Below are positions 18,857-28,249 of a stretch of DNA of 64,000 nucleotides, one piece after another (the stretch's first letter is position 1; every line of letters begins with the position of its first letter). Source of the DNA: Marinilabiliales bacterium (GTDB taxonomy: Bacteria > Bacteroidota > Bacteroidia > Bacteroidales > F082); contig PKTA01000178.1 in NCBI GenBank assembly GCA_002869365.1, positions 18,724-82,723 on the forward strand, in the 5' to 3' direction. The notes under the pieces are model-generated. The model saw nothing but the letters and a program-made list of their open reading frames with translations, was not told the DNA's origin and did not search any database. Made by a program: the position numbers and the translations under genes.

Positions 18857-19468
18857 GTGGACATTAAACATTTTATAAAAGCCAAATTACAGGATTATTT
18901 TAAAAGTAGATTGAAACTTCAGGTGAATACATTTAAAAATAATTTTGATTCCGACAGTTTTGAAAATGTGGCTCTCCTCTTCCCGGTAAGGGGGAAAAAC
19001 GATATGGATTTGCTAAGAAATGTTGTTCGTAAAGCAAAACAGGATTCCCTGAAAATAACAGTCGTGGTTTTTTCTTTTACCATAGATATGCCAGACCTGA
19101 TTACCGATAGAAATTTGTATATTTTCAATGCCGATAGTTTTAATTATAAGTGGCAGCCCAATGACGATTTGAAGCAATGGTTAGAAAAACGAAAATTCGA
19201 CTTGCTTATAAATTTCGATTTTAATGGTTTATTTGAACTAAAAAATTTACACAACCTGATAAATGCAGGATTTAAAATTGCCAATCAAAGCGAAAGTTTG
19301 CACAACTATTGCGATTTAACCATAAATATCGACGAGAATAAAATAAATTGGGCAGCATTTTATACTTTAGCAATTCGAAATTTAAAGATGCTAAAAATTA
19401 AAAAGAATGATACAAGGAACAGGAGCAGCAATAGTAACACCCTTCAACAAGAGCGGGGAAATAGATAA
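18857..19468 (+). CDS. Hypothetical protein (DUF6913-like)
   Basis: 203 aa ORF (GTG start); conserved position immediately upstream of dapA; family label from memory. Confidence 0.65.
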   Translation: MDIKHFIKAKLQDYFKSRLKLQVNTFKNNFDSDSFENVALLFPVRGKNDMDLLRNVVRKAKQDSLKITVVVFSFTIDMPDLITDRNLYIFNADSFNYKWQPNDDLKQWLEKRKFDLLINFDFNGLFELKNLHNLINAGFKIANQSESLHNYCDLTINIDENKINWAAFYTLAIRNLKMLKIKKNDTRNRSSNSNTLQQERGNR

Positions 19469-20285
19469 AAAATCACTGGAAAGTCTTATAAATCACCTCA
19501 TTAACAATGGTACCGATTTTATAGTTTCGTTGGGAACTACCAGCGAGGCCGTTACTCTTAATAAACTGGAAAAAGATGTGGTAATTAGCCTTGTAAAGGA
19601 ATATGTAAGGGGCAGAGTGCCAATAGTTATGGGATTAGGTGGTAATAGTACTGCAGGAGTGTGCGAGGAAATTAATAATACTAATTTTGATGGCGTAGAT
19701 GCAATACTTTCTGTTGCACCTTATTATAATAAACCTAACCAAAGGGGAATTTATGCTCACTTTGCAGAGATAGCAAAAATATGTCCGGTACCTATAATTT
19801 TATATAATGTTCCAGGAAGAACATCGTCAAACATTAGTGCTTCTACCTGTATTAAACTGGCAAATGATTTTGAAAAAATAGTTGCAGTAAAAGAGGCCTC
19901 AGGCGATATGAATCAGGTAATGGAAATTATTAAAAACCGTCCTAAGGATTTTAGTGTTCTTTCTGGTGATGACGCCCTTACTTACCCTATGATGACTTTA
20001 GGTGGAAATGGTGTCATTTCTGTTGTTGCTATGGCATATCCAAAGGAGTTTTCCGATATGGTAAATCTTTGTTTGAAAGGTGATTATGAAGGAGCCAAAC
20101 AATTACACTACTCACTTGTGGAGTTTATTGATCTACTATTTGAAGATGGTAATCCAGCCGGAATAAAAGCCTCTTTGGAAGTTATAGGTTTATTGGAAAA
20201 TAATTTACGTCTGCCAATGGTTCCGGTGCTAAATGATCATTATGCAGCAATTAAAAAGTTTATCACTGAATATAAACAACCATAG
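19407..20285 (+). CDS. dapA: 4-hydroxy-tetrahydrodipicolinate synthase
   Basis: MIQGTGAAIVTPFNKSGEID, LGTTSEAVTL, PYYNKPNQRGIYAHF, YNVPGRTSSNI, VAVKEASGD. Confidence 0.95.
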   Translation: MIQGTGAAIVTPFNKSGEIDKKSLESLINHLINNGTDFIVSLGTTSEAVTLNKLEKDVVISLVKEYVRGRVPIVMGLGGNSTAGVCEEINNTNFDGVDAILSVAPYYNKPNQRGIYAHFAEIAKICPVPIILYNVPGRTSSNISASTCIKLANDFEKIVAVKEASGDMNQVMEIIKNRPKDFSVLSGDDALTYPMMTLGGNGVISVVAMAYPKEFSDMVNLCLKGDYEGAKQLHYSLVEFIDLLFEDGNPAGIKASLEVIGLLENNLRLPMVPVLNDHYAAIKKFITEYKQP

Positions 20286-20326
20286 TTTTACGGTTAATGT
20301 CATTATTAAATATCAATGTCATATTT

Positions 20327-22027
20327 ATGAAAAATTATACTATTTCATTCATTCTTTTAATTGCGCTTTTCATATCAGCAATAAATGTTTATTCTCAGTT
20401 TCCTGATGAATTGATAGCAAGAAAAGAGATTTTTGTTGAATTTAATCTTAACTCAGCTACAGATACTAAAGCCCAACTTGAGAAACTCAATAAAGTAATT
20501 TCTATCTCCGATTTTGATATTGAAGATCTAAGGGTTGAGGCTTATGTTTCTATAAATAAGTATGATGAATTCAATGAGTTAGGTTATAATTATAAATTAC
20601 TAACTCCGCCTTCTATGCTTTTAAGCAGAGCCGATTTGGATAAAGATGAAAGCAAAGGTGTTAATGAATGGGATTATTATCCAAACTGGCAGCAGTATAA
20701 CGATATGATGCAGCAGTTTGCCGATGGTTATCCAACTATTTGTGAGTTGATAAGCATTGGGCAGTCAGCGGAAGGAAGAGATATTTTATTCCTTCACATA
20801 GGCGATAGTATAGACACAGAGACCAACGAGCCCGAATTTATGTATACTTCTTCCATTCATGGAGATGAACTTACTGGTTATGTTTTAACGCTTCGCCTGG
20901 CAGATTATCTGCTATCGAATTATGGCAACGATGAACGAGTTACAAACTTGGTTGATAATGTTGATATTTGGATAAATCCAATGGCAAATCCCGATGGAAC
21001 ATTTGCAGGAGGAAATAATTCGGTTTATGGAGCTACTCGTTTTAATTCCAATGGAGTTGATATGAACAGGAACTATCCTGATCCTGAAGATGGACCTCAT
21101 CCTGATGGTAATGCATATCAGCAAGCAACAACTTTATTTATGAATTTTGCTTCAGAAAGAGATTTTGTAATGTCGGCAAACTTTCATGGAGGTGCTGAAG
21201 TAATAAACTATCCCTGGGATACATGGTCTAAATTAAGCGCCGATGATGATTGGTGGTATTTTGTAAGCAGAGAGTATGCCGATACAGTACATCAATACGC
21301 ACCAGCATACTATATGAGAGATCTGGATAATGGAGTTACTAATGGTTATCAATGGTATTCTATTAGTGGTGGACGACAGGATTATATGAACTATTATCAG
21401 CATTGTCGTGAGGTAACTGCAGAAATTTCTTCCACCAAACTTCCTTCTGCCAGTCAGTTACCAGATTTTTGGAATTGGAATTATCGTTCACTATTAAACT
21501 ATATGGAACAGGTGCTTTATGGAGTTAGAGGGTTGGTAACCAATGCTTCCAACGGAAATACTATTAAAGCAAAAGTATTTGCCAATTCACACGATTTTGA
21601 CGAATCTTATGTTTATTCAACTGCTTCAAATGGAAATTATCAGCGCTTGCTAAAAAGTGGTTTATATAGTTTAACATTTTCCGCCCTGGGTTATTATGAC
21701 AAAACAGTTCCCATGGTTGCGGCAATTGATTATGGAACAACAATTTTAAACGTACAATTAGAACCCATTACGAGCATAGTTGATGCTAAAAAGGTATTTG
21801 CAAGGGTTTACCCCAATCCAGCTAGTCAATATGTAAAACTGGATTTTGCTCATGATGGAGAACATACAGTTCAATTAATTGATATTCAGGGAAAAGTGAT
21901 TTCAGAATTTTTAACCAGTGAAACTCAATTGCAGATTCCTCTTGATAATGTTAGTCCGGGAAAATATTTAATTTCAATAAAGGCTTTTTCAGGAGATTCA
22001 TTTGTTGTAAATTTGGTAGTTAATTAA
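20327..22027 (+). CDS. M14-family zinc carboxypeptidase with T9SS C-terminal sorting domain
   Basis: SIHGDELTGY (HxxE), NPMANPDGT, NGVDMNRNYPDP, C-terminal VYPNPASQYVKLDF...GKYLISI. ATG 20327 followed by a signal peptide is preferred to 20297. Confidence 0.9.
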   Translation: MKNYTISFILLIALFISAINVYSQFPDELIARKEIFVEFNLNSATDTKAQLEKLNKVISISDFDIEDLRVEAYVSINKYDEFNELGYNYKLLTPPSMLLSRADLDKDESKGVNEWDYYPNWQQYNDMMQQFADGYPTICELISIGQSAEGRDILFLHIGDSIDTETNEPEFMYTSSIHGDELTGYVLTLRLADYLLSNYGNDERVTNLVDNVDIWINPMANPDGTFAGGNNSVYGATRFNSNGVDMNRNYPDPEDGPHPDGNAYQQATTLFMNFASERDFVMSANFHGGAEVINYPWDTWSKLSADDDWWYFVSREYADTVHQYAPAYYMRDLDNGVTNGYQWYSISGGRQDYMNYYQHCREVTAEISSTKLPSASQLPDFWNWNYRSLLNYMEQVLYGVRGLVTNASNGNTIKAKVFANSHDFDESYVYSTASNGNYQRLLKSGLYSLTFSALGYYDKTVPMVAAIDYGTTILNVQLEPITSIVDAKKVFARVYPNPASQYVKLDFAHDGEHTVQLIDIQGKVISEFLTSETQLQIPLDNVSPGKYLISIKAFSGDSFVVNLVVN

Positions 22028-22107
22028 ACATTCGGAAAATTATACCGTTTTGTTAATGATTCTATTTTGATGCAATTTGCATTGATGAAACTTAATTTAT
22101 ATTACTC

Positions 22108-23619
22108 ATGAAAATTCTAAGTATTGATAATGTACGTGAGGCCGATAACTACACCATAAAAAATGAGCCTGTAAAATCTATCGACTTGATGGAAAGGGCT
22201 TCGTTTCAGTTATTTAAATGGATAAAAAAGAGGCTTAATAAATCGGCAACCATAGTAATTTTTGCAGGTCCCGGGAATAATGGCGGAGACGGTTTGGCTT
22301 TGGCCAGAATGCTCCACAATGCCAAATATCATGTTGAGGTTAAAGTGGTAAAATTTACCGATAAATTTTCCGGGGATTTCAAAACTAATCTCAATAGCTT
22401 AAATGAAATCGATGGTTTACATATTGAAGAAATAGTTGATGCTAAGAAATTTCCGAACCTCGATGATGATAATGTAATTGTAGATGCCATTTTTGGTTCG
22501 GGTTTAAGCAGGCCTGCTGAAGGTCTGGCAGCAGATGTTATTCATTTTATAAATAATCAGTCATGCGTTAGAATTTCCATTGACATTCCAAGTGGATTGT
22601 TCGCTGATAAGCACTCCGCATCAGGTATTTATTCGATTGTAAGAGCTGATTATACGCTGAGCTTTCAGTTTCCAAAACTGGCTTTTATGTTTGCCGAAAA
22701 CGATCAGTTTGTTGGCGAATGGCATATTTTAAATATAGGTTTACATCCCGATTTTATTAACCACGTGAAGACTAACAATTATTACATCCTAAAAGAAGAT
22801 ATTGTTGCTAATTTTCACAAACGCTTAAAGTTTTCACATAAAGGTACTTATGGGCATGCGCTATTAATTGCAGGAAGTTATGGAAAGATGGGAGCCGCCA
22901 TTTTAGCAAGCAAAGCATGCCTTCGATCAGGGCTCGGATTACTTCATGTTCATATTCCAAAAGTAGGTTATCAGATTCTGCAAACTACTTGTCCGGAAGC
23001 GATGTTAAGCATCGATAGATATGATAACTACTTCTCTGAAGTCCCTAATCTTGCACAATTCAATGTAATTGGAATTGGCCCTGGTTTAGGTATGGAGCAT
23101 CAATCGATTATGGCATTAAAGTTATTAATACAAAGCACTAAAGTACCTTTGGTTATGGATGCCGATGCTTTGAATATTCTGGCTGAAAATAAAACATGGA
23201 TGGCCTTCTTGCCAAAAAATTCTGTTTTAACGCCACATCCTAAGGAGTTTGAACGTATTGCAGGAAAATGGCAAAACGATTTTGAAAAAATTGAATTACA
23301 AAAGGCAATGGCCATTAAGCATGGATTAATTATAGTTTTAAAAGGAGCTCATACTTCTGTTTGTTTACCTTCTGGAGATGTGTATTTTAATTCTACAGGA
23401 AATCCAGGAATGGCTACAGGAGGAAGTGGTGATGTTTTAACAGGCCTTATTACAGGCTTGATAGCCAGTGGCTATTCATCGGCAAAAGCTGCAATAATTG
23501 GTACTTATATTCATGGTATGGCTGGAGATTTTGCATCAACAAAATTAGGACAAAATGCAATGATTGCTGGCGATATCGTTGATAAAATACCAAAAGCAAT
23601 GAAACAATTTTTCGATTGA
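22108..23619 (+). CDS. nnr: Bifunctional NAD(P)H-hydrate epimerase / ADP-dependent dehydratase
   Basis: FAGPGNNGGDGLALARML (epimerase) and GIGPGLG...VLTPHPKEFERI...GNPGMATGGSGDVLTG (dehydratase). Confidence 0.93.
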   Translation: MKILSIDNVREADNYTIKNEPVKSIDLMERASFQLFKWIKKRLNKSATIVIFAGPGNNGGDGLALARMLHNAKYHVEVKVVKFTDKFSGDFKTNLNSLNEIDGLHIEEIVDAKKFPNLDDDNVIVDAIFGSGLSRPAEGLAADVIHFINNQSCVRISIDIPSGLFADKHSASGIYSIVRADYTLSFQFPKLAFMFAENDQFVGEWHILNIGLHPDFINHVKTNNYYILKEDIVANFHKRLKFSHKGTYGHALLIAGSYGKMGAAILASKACLRSGLGLLHVHIPKVGYQILQTTCPEAMLSIDRYDNYFSEVPNLAQFNVIGIGPGLGMEHQSIMALKLLIQSTKVPLVMDADALNILAENKTWMAFLPKNSVLTPHPKEFERIAGKWQNDFEKIELQKAMAIKHGLIIVLKGAHTSVCLPSGDVYFNSTGNPGMATGGSGDVLTGLITGLIASGYSSAKAAIIGTYIHGMAGDFASTKLGQNAMIAGDIVDKIPKAMKQFFD

Positions 23620-23743
23620 ATTGTATCTGTTTAAAATCATGTATTAAAATTTAAGATTATATATTACCTTTGCTTGAAAGACCGTTAGTTAATTATATTT
23701 AACTGATAACAAAAGGTGTTGTTTTTTTGATGATTGGAAAATT

Positions 23744-24964
23744 ATGAATGATAATCCTGGAAATTATATGGAGTTTTCTCGCAAAGGACAGTTGATGCCT
23801 TTGGAAGAGAAATTAGCAACCCAAACAAAAAGTAGTAAATTAAAAATTGGTATACCCAAAGAAATATCTTCAAATGAAAATCGTGTTCCTCTGGTGCCTG
23901 AATCAGTAAATTTATTGGTAGAAAACGATCATGAGGTTAGCATCGAAAGGTCGGCCGGTGAGAGGGCCCGCTTCTCCGATAAGGAATATGCCGATGCAGG
24001 TGCAATTTTATGCGATAGTGCTGAAGAAGTCTATAAATCGGATTTAATACTTAAAATTTCTCCGCCCACCATAGAAGAAATAGGGTTAATGGGTAGAGGA
24101 AAAACTATATTTTCTTCTGTTTTTCTTTCCGACAGAGAGCGTTCATATATTGATACTTTAACAAAGAATAAAGTTAAAGCCATTGGTTATGAATATATTA
24201 AGGATAAATCAGGTTCTTTTCCTGTTATTAAATCCATGAGTGAAATAGTTGGAAATACGTCTGTTTTGGTAGCAGCAGAGCATCTTAGCAATTTAAACTA
24301 TGGCAAAGGGAAAATGCTTGGTGGATTTCCGGGATTAAACCCCAGTGAGGTTGTAATTATAGGTGCCGGAACCGTTGCGGAATATGCCGCTCGTACTGCC
24401 CTGGGTATGGGAGCCTTTGTTAAAATTTTTGATGATGCAATTTATAAGTTACGTGATCTTCAAAAACGTTTGGGATCAAGAGTTTTTACCTCCGTTCTGC
24501 AACCGAAAGTTATTTTAAAAGCACTTAAAAGTGCAGATGTTGTTATTGCAGCAAAGCACTCACACGGCACATCCTCGCCCTGCCTTATCAGTGAAGACAT
24601 GGTTAAAAGTATGAGATCGGGTACTGTTATTGTTGATGTTAGTATCGATCAGGGTGGATGTTTCGAAACTTCAAAACTTACAACACATAAATCGCCTGTT
24701 TATCAGGTACATGAAGTAACACATTATTGCGTTCCTAATATAGCTTCCCGCGTTCCTCATACAGCTTCTTATGCTCTTAGTAATTATCTTACTCCGGTTT
24801 TAATTAATATTTCCGAAAGTGGGGGAGTAGAACGTATGCTCATAAAAGACCATTCATTTTGTAAAGGTGTTTATGTTTATAATGGTATACTTTGTAACTC
24901 TACAATTGGAAAAAAATTCGGTTTGCCTTCACGGGATCTGGAGCTCTTGCTGTCAGCCTTTTAG
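23744..24964 (+). CDS. ald: Alanine dehydrogenase / NAD(P) transhydrogenase alpha-like
   Basis: IGIPKEISSNENRVPLVPESV; VVIIGAGTVAEYAARTALGMGAFVKIFD; VDVSIDQGGCFETS. Confidence 0.9.
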   Translation: MNDNPGNYMEFSRKGQLMPLEEKLATQTKSSKLKIGIPKEISSNENRVPLVPESVNLLVENDHEVSIERSAGERARFSDKEYADAGAILCDSAEEVYKSDLILKISPPTIEEIGLMGRGKTIFSSVFLSDRERSYIDTLTKNKVKAIGYEYIKDKSGSFPVIKSMSEIVGNTSVLVAAEHLSNLNYGKGKMLGGFPGLNPSEVVIIGAGTVAEYAARTALGMGAFVKIFDDAIYKLRDLQKRLGSRVFTSVLQPKVILKALKSADVVIAAKHSHGTSSPCLISEDMVKSMRSGTVIVDVSIDQGGCFETSKLTTHKSPVYQVHEVTHYCVPNIASRVPHTASYALSNYLTPVLINISESGGVERMLIKDHSFCKGVYVYNGILCNSTIGKKFGLPSRDLELLLSAF

Positions 24965-25128
24965 TTGACTAAAGTTCAGTATTTTGTGAAATTAATTTCA
25001 TTGGTATTTTTATTCTTATGTGACAATAAAAATATGATATATTAAACATTTTGATTGTTGAGATTATTCGAAAAATAATGCACTTTTGCAGCCCTGTTTA
25101 TACAGCTGTTTGATATTTAATTTTTGAT

Positions 25129-26223
25129 ATGAAGAAACCACAACTTGTTTGGGATATAAAGCCCGTAAGTTATATTTTAGGAAGAGATGCGCTAAGGTTA
25201 TCTAGGAAGAGGTTAGAGGAATTTAATAAGCGCATAGTTCTGGTGGATGAAAATACTTTACAATTTTGTTTGCCGGTTTTTGAAGAACAAATGGAAAACC
25301 TTCGTATAGATGGAGTTATAAGTATTAATACAAATGTAAATAACAAAAGTATCGATCAAACAATTCATGTTTGGAATGAGTTGGCAAAACTAGGTGCTGA
25401 ACGCGATACATTATTGATAAATTTGGGAGGTGGTGTTGTTACCGACCTTGGCGGTTTCGCAGCAGCAACTTTTAAACGTGGAATCAGTTTCGTTAATTTT
25501 CCTACATCATTGCTGGGCATGGTAGATGCAGCCATTGGTGGAAAAACAGGCCTCGATTTTGGTGGATTAAAAAACCAGATAGGATTATTTACAAACCCTA
25601 TTTGTGTAGTTATCGATCCCATATTTTTGAAAACCCTCGATCAAAAGCAGTTGCTTTCTGGTTATGCCGAACTGCTTAAATGTGGATTGATAATGGATAT
25701 TGATCTTTGGGATAGTCTTGAAAGTCAAAGATACGACAAAGTGGAAGAATGGGATAGCCTCATAGTTCAATCGGCGAGAAATAAAGTCGACATTGTAAGA
25801 CATGATACTTTTGAAAAGGGACTTCGAAAAATTCTTAACTTTGGTCATACCGTTGGGCATGCAATTGAAAGTTATTTGTTAAATAAAGGTCTAGATATTA
25901 CCCATGGAGAGGCTGTGGCTGCAGGCATGATTTGCGAAACCTATATCTCTTCGAAATTATATGAGTTTGAGTGTAAAAGAATAAAAGAAATTATCACAAC
26001 CATCGACCATAATTTCCCAAGATTTAACCTGAAAAAAGATGACATTCCGGCATTGATGGAATTTTTAAAGCACGACAAAAAAAATAAGGGAGGTCAGTAT
26101 CGTTTCAGCCTTTTAAGGCGACTTGGTAAAGCAGTTCATGATATTGAAGTTGAAGATGATTTGATACGCGAAAGCATTGAATTTTACATCGACCATAAAG
26201 ATTGTGAATGTGAAGAAGATTAG
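25129..26223 (+). CDS. aroB: 3-dehydroquinate synthase
   Basis: LINLGGGVVTDLGGFAAATFKRGISFVNFPTSLLGMVDAAIGGKTGLDF; LNFGHTVGHAIES. Confidence 0.95.
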   Translation: MKKPQLVWDIKPVSYILGRDALRLSRKRLEEFNKRIVLVDENTLQFCLPVFEEQMENLRIDGVISINTNVNNKSIDQTIHVWNELAKLGAERDTLLINLGGGVVTDLGGFAAATFKRGISFVNFPTSLLGMVDAAIGGKTGLDFGGLKNQIGLFTNPICVVIDPIFLKTLDQKQLLSGYAELLKCGLIMDIDLWDSLESQRYDKVEEWDSLIVQSARNKVDIVRHDTFEKGLRKILNFGHTVGHAIESYLLNKGLDITHGEAVAAGMICETYISSKLYEFECKRIKEIITTIDHNFPRFNLKKDDIPALMEFLKHDKKNKGGQYRFSLLRRLGKAVHDIEVEDDLIRESIEFYIDHKDCECEED

Positions 26224-27454
26224 TCTTAAATCTGATCAAAAAAAAATTTCTGGTTCTGTAACACTTTCCGGATCTAAAAGTATCAGCAACAGGGTACTTA
26301 TCATGACGGCATTTACTAGAAAAACACCACTAATATCAGGTTTGTCAAATTCTGATGATACTGTGCGTCTTCAAATGTATTTAAACAGAATAGAAACCTG
26401 TCGTAATTAAGGTATACCCCTGATTATTGATGCTAATAACGCCGGTACCGTTTTAAGATTTTTAACAGCATTTCTCGCTTTTGGTGATGGTAAATGGCTT
26501 TTAACAGGAAATGAACGCATGCAAAAAAGACCTGTTTCTGAACTTGTTACGGCGTTGCAGGATTTGGGAGCAAAAATTTCCTATGCAAATAATGAGGGCT
26601 TTCCTCCTTTAAATATTACCTCTTCACGATTTAGTGGTGGTGAAGTATATATCGATGCTGCAAAGTCGAGCCAGTTTGTTAGCGCACTTATGATGATTGC
26701 TCCCGTATTAAAAAAAGGATTGATTATTAAACTTAATAAGAAAATTGTTTCGGAGCCGTATATTAAAATGACCGCCAGTTTGATGCGATTGTTTGGAATT
26801 GATGTGGACTTCTCAAATAATAAAATAATTATTCCACCTTCTGTTTATAATATTCCTGATTATACAGTTGAATCCGACTGGAGTTCAGCGTCGTATTGGT
26901 ATGAGGTAGTGGCTTTAAATGATGCATCCGAAATTAAAATATCGAATTTGTTTGAAAATTCAATCCAGGGAGATGCAAGTGTTTGTGAGGTATTTAAAAG
27001 TTTAGGTGTAACAACAACTTTTCTGCCCAAAGGCGAAATAGTCATTAAAAAAACCTCAACAACTGTTAAAGAATTAAATTTCGATGCCACAGATTGTCCC
27101 GACTTGGTGCCATCTATAATGGCAAGTTGTTTTGGAAATGGTGTAAAATTGAATTTGACCGGATATTCACATTTAAAATATAAGGAATCCGACAGGCTGA
27201 ACTCAATGATTTCGGAATTATCAAAATTGGGTTGTAAACATTCATATAAGGGAAGAACATTAGTTCTTGAAGGTAAAATTGTTGAGAAAAGAGCCGATTT
27301 TACAACCTATGGTGATCATCGTATTGCAATGAGTTTGGCACCTTTATGCTCGAAAACCGACAGTATTTCTATAGATGATAAAGATGTGGTGCTTAAATCT
27401 TACCCTGATTTCTGGTCGGATATATTGAACCTTAATGTGTTAACAATTAGTTGA
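26204..27454 (+). pseudogene. aroA: 3-phosphoshikimate 1-carboxyvinyltransferase (EPSP synthase) interrupted by in-frame TAA at 26408-26410
   Basis: VTLSGSKSISNRVLIMTAF ... NRIETCRN*GIPLIIDANNAGTVLRFLTAFLAF...MQKRPVSELVTALQDLGA...SSQFVSALMMIAP...YKESDRLNSM...YGDHRIAMSLA; both halves are in the same frame. Confidence 0.88.
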
Positions 27455-27513
27455 TTTTTTTAATAATAATCAATATGAATGTTTAATTTTGTATCAAGGC
27501 CAAAGAATTAAAA

Positions 27514-28242
27514 ATGGATATTAAAGAAGTAGATATATTTATACCTTGTTTTATTGATCAGTTCTATCCGGATACTGCTTTTAATATGATAAAACTGCTT
27601 GAAGCAGCAGGACTGAAAGTTAATTATAATTCAAGTCAAACCTGTTGTGGTCAGATGGCTTTTAACGGAGGTTTTTGGGATGACGCTAAAAAACTTGGTG
27701 AAAAATTTATTACCGATTTTAATAATCATCGTCCAATAGTTGGTCCAACTGCCAGTTGTATTGGATATGTGAAAAATAATTATGGTAAACTGTTTCATAA
27801 TACTGCCTATCATATTGAATTTAAGCAACTTCAGAAAAATATTTATGAAATAAGCGACTTTCTTGTAAATGTTATAAAAGTCACTGATTTTGGTTCTGTA
27901 TTCGAACATAAGGTTACATATCATGACTCATGTGCTGCTCTTAGAGAGTATCACTTGAAGAATGAGCCCAGAGAATTGTTGAAAAAAGTTAAGGGACTGG
28001 AGTTGATAGAAATGAAAGATACTGATGTTTGCTGTGGTTTTGGTGGAACATTTGCAGTTAAGTATGAACCCATATCAACTGCAATGGCTGAGCAGAAAGT
28101 GAATAATGCTTTGGAAACCGGAGCCGAATTTATAGTATCAACTGATTCATCATGCCTCATGCATCAAAACGCATACATCAAAAAGCATAAATTGCCAATA
28201 AAAGTTATCCATCTTGTTGATGTGCTTGCTGCCGGAATTTAG
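27514..28242 (+). CDS. (Fe-S)-binding protein, LutA/LldE (YkgE)-like
   Basis: VDIFIPCFIDQFYPD, QTCCGQMAFN, YHDSCAALREY, DTDVCCGFGGTFAVKY. Confidence 0.9.
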   Translation: MDIKEVDIFIPCFIDQFYPDTAFNMIKLLEAAGLKVNYNSSQTCCGQMAFNGGFWDDAKKLGEKFITDFNNHRPIVGPTASCIGYVKNNYGKLFHNTAYHIEFKQLQKNIYEISDFLVNVIKVTDFGSVFEHKVTYHDSCAALREYHLKNEPRELLKKVKGLELIEMKDTDVCCGFGGTFAVKYEPISTAMAEQKVNNALETGAEFIVSTDSSCLMHQNAYIKKHKLPIKVIHLVDVLAAGI

Positions 28243-28249
28243 AAGATCT

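Noticed and set aside
26177-26410. Separate short 77-aa gene as listed in the ORF track
   Set aside because: It is the N-terminal part of aroA cut by the in-frame TAA, not an independent gene.
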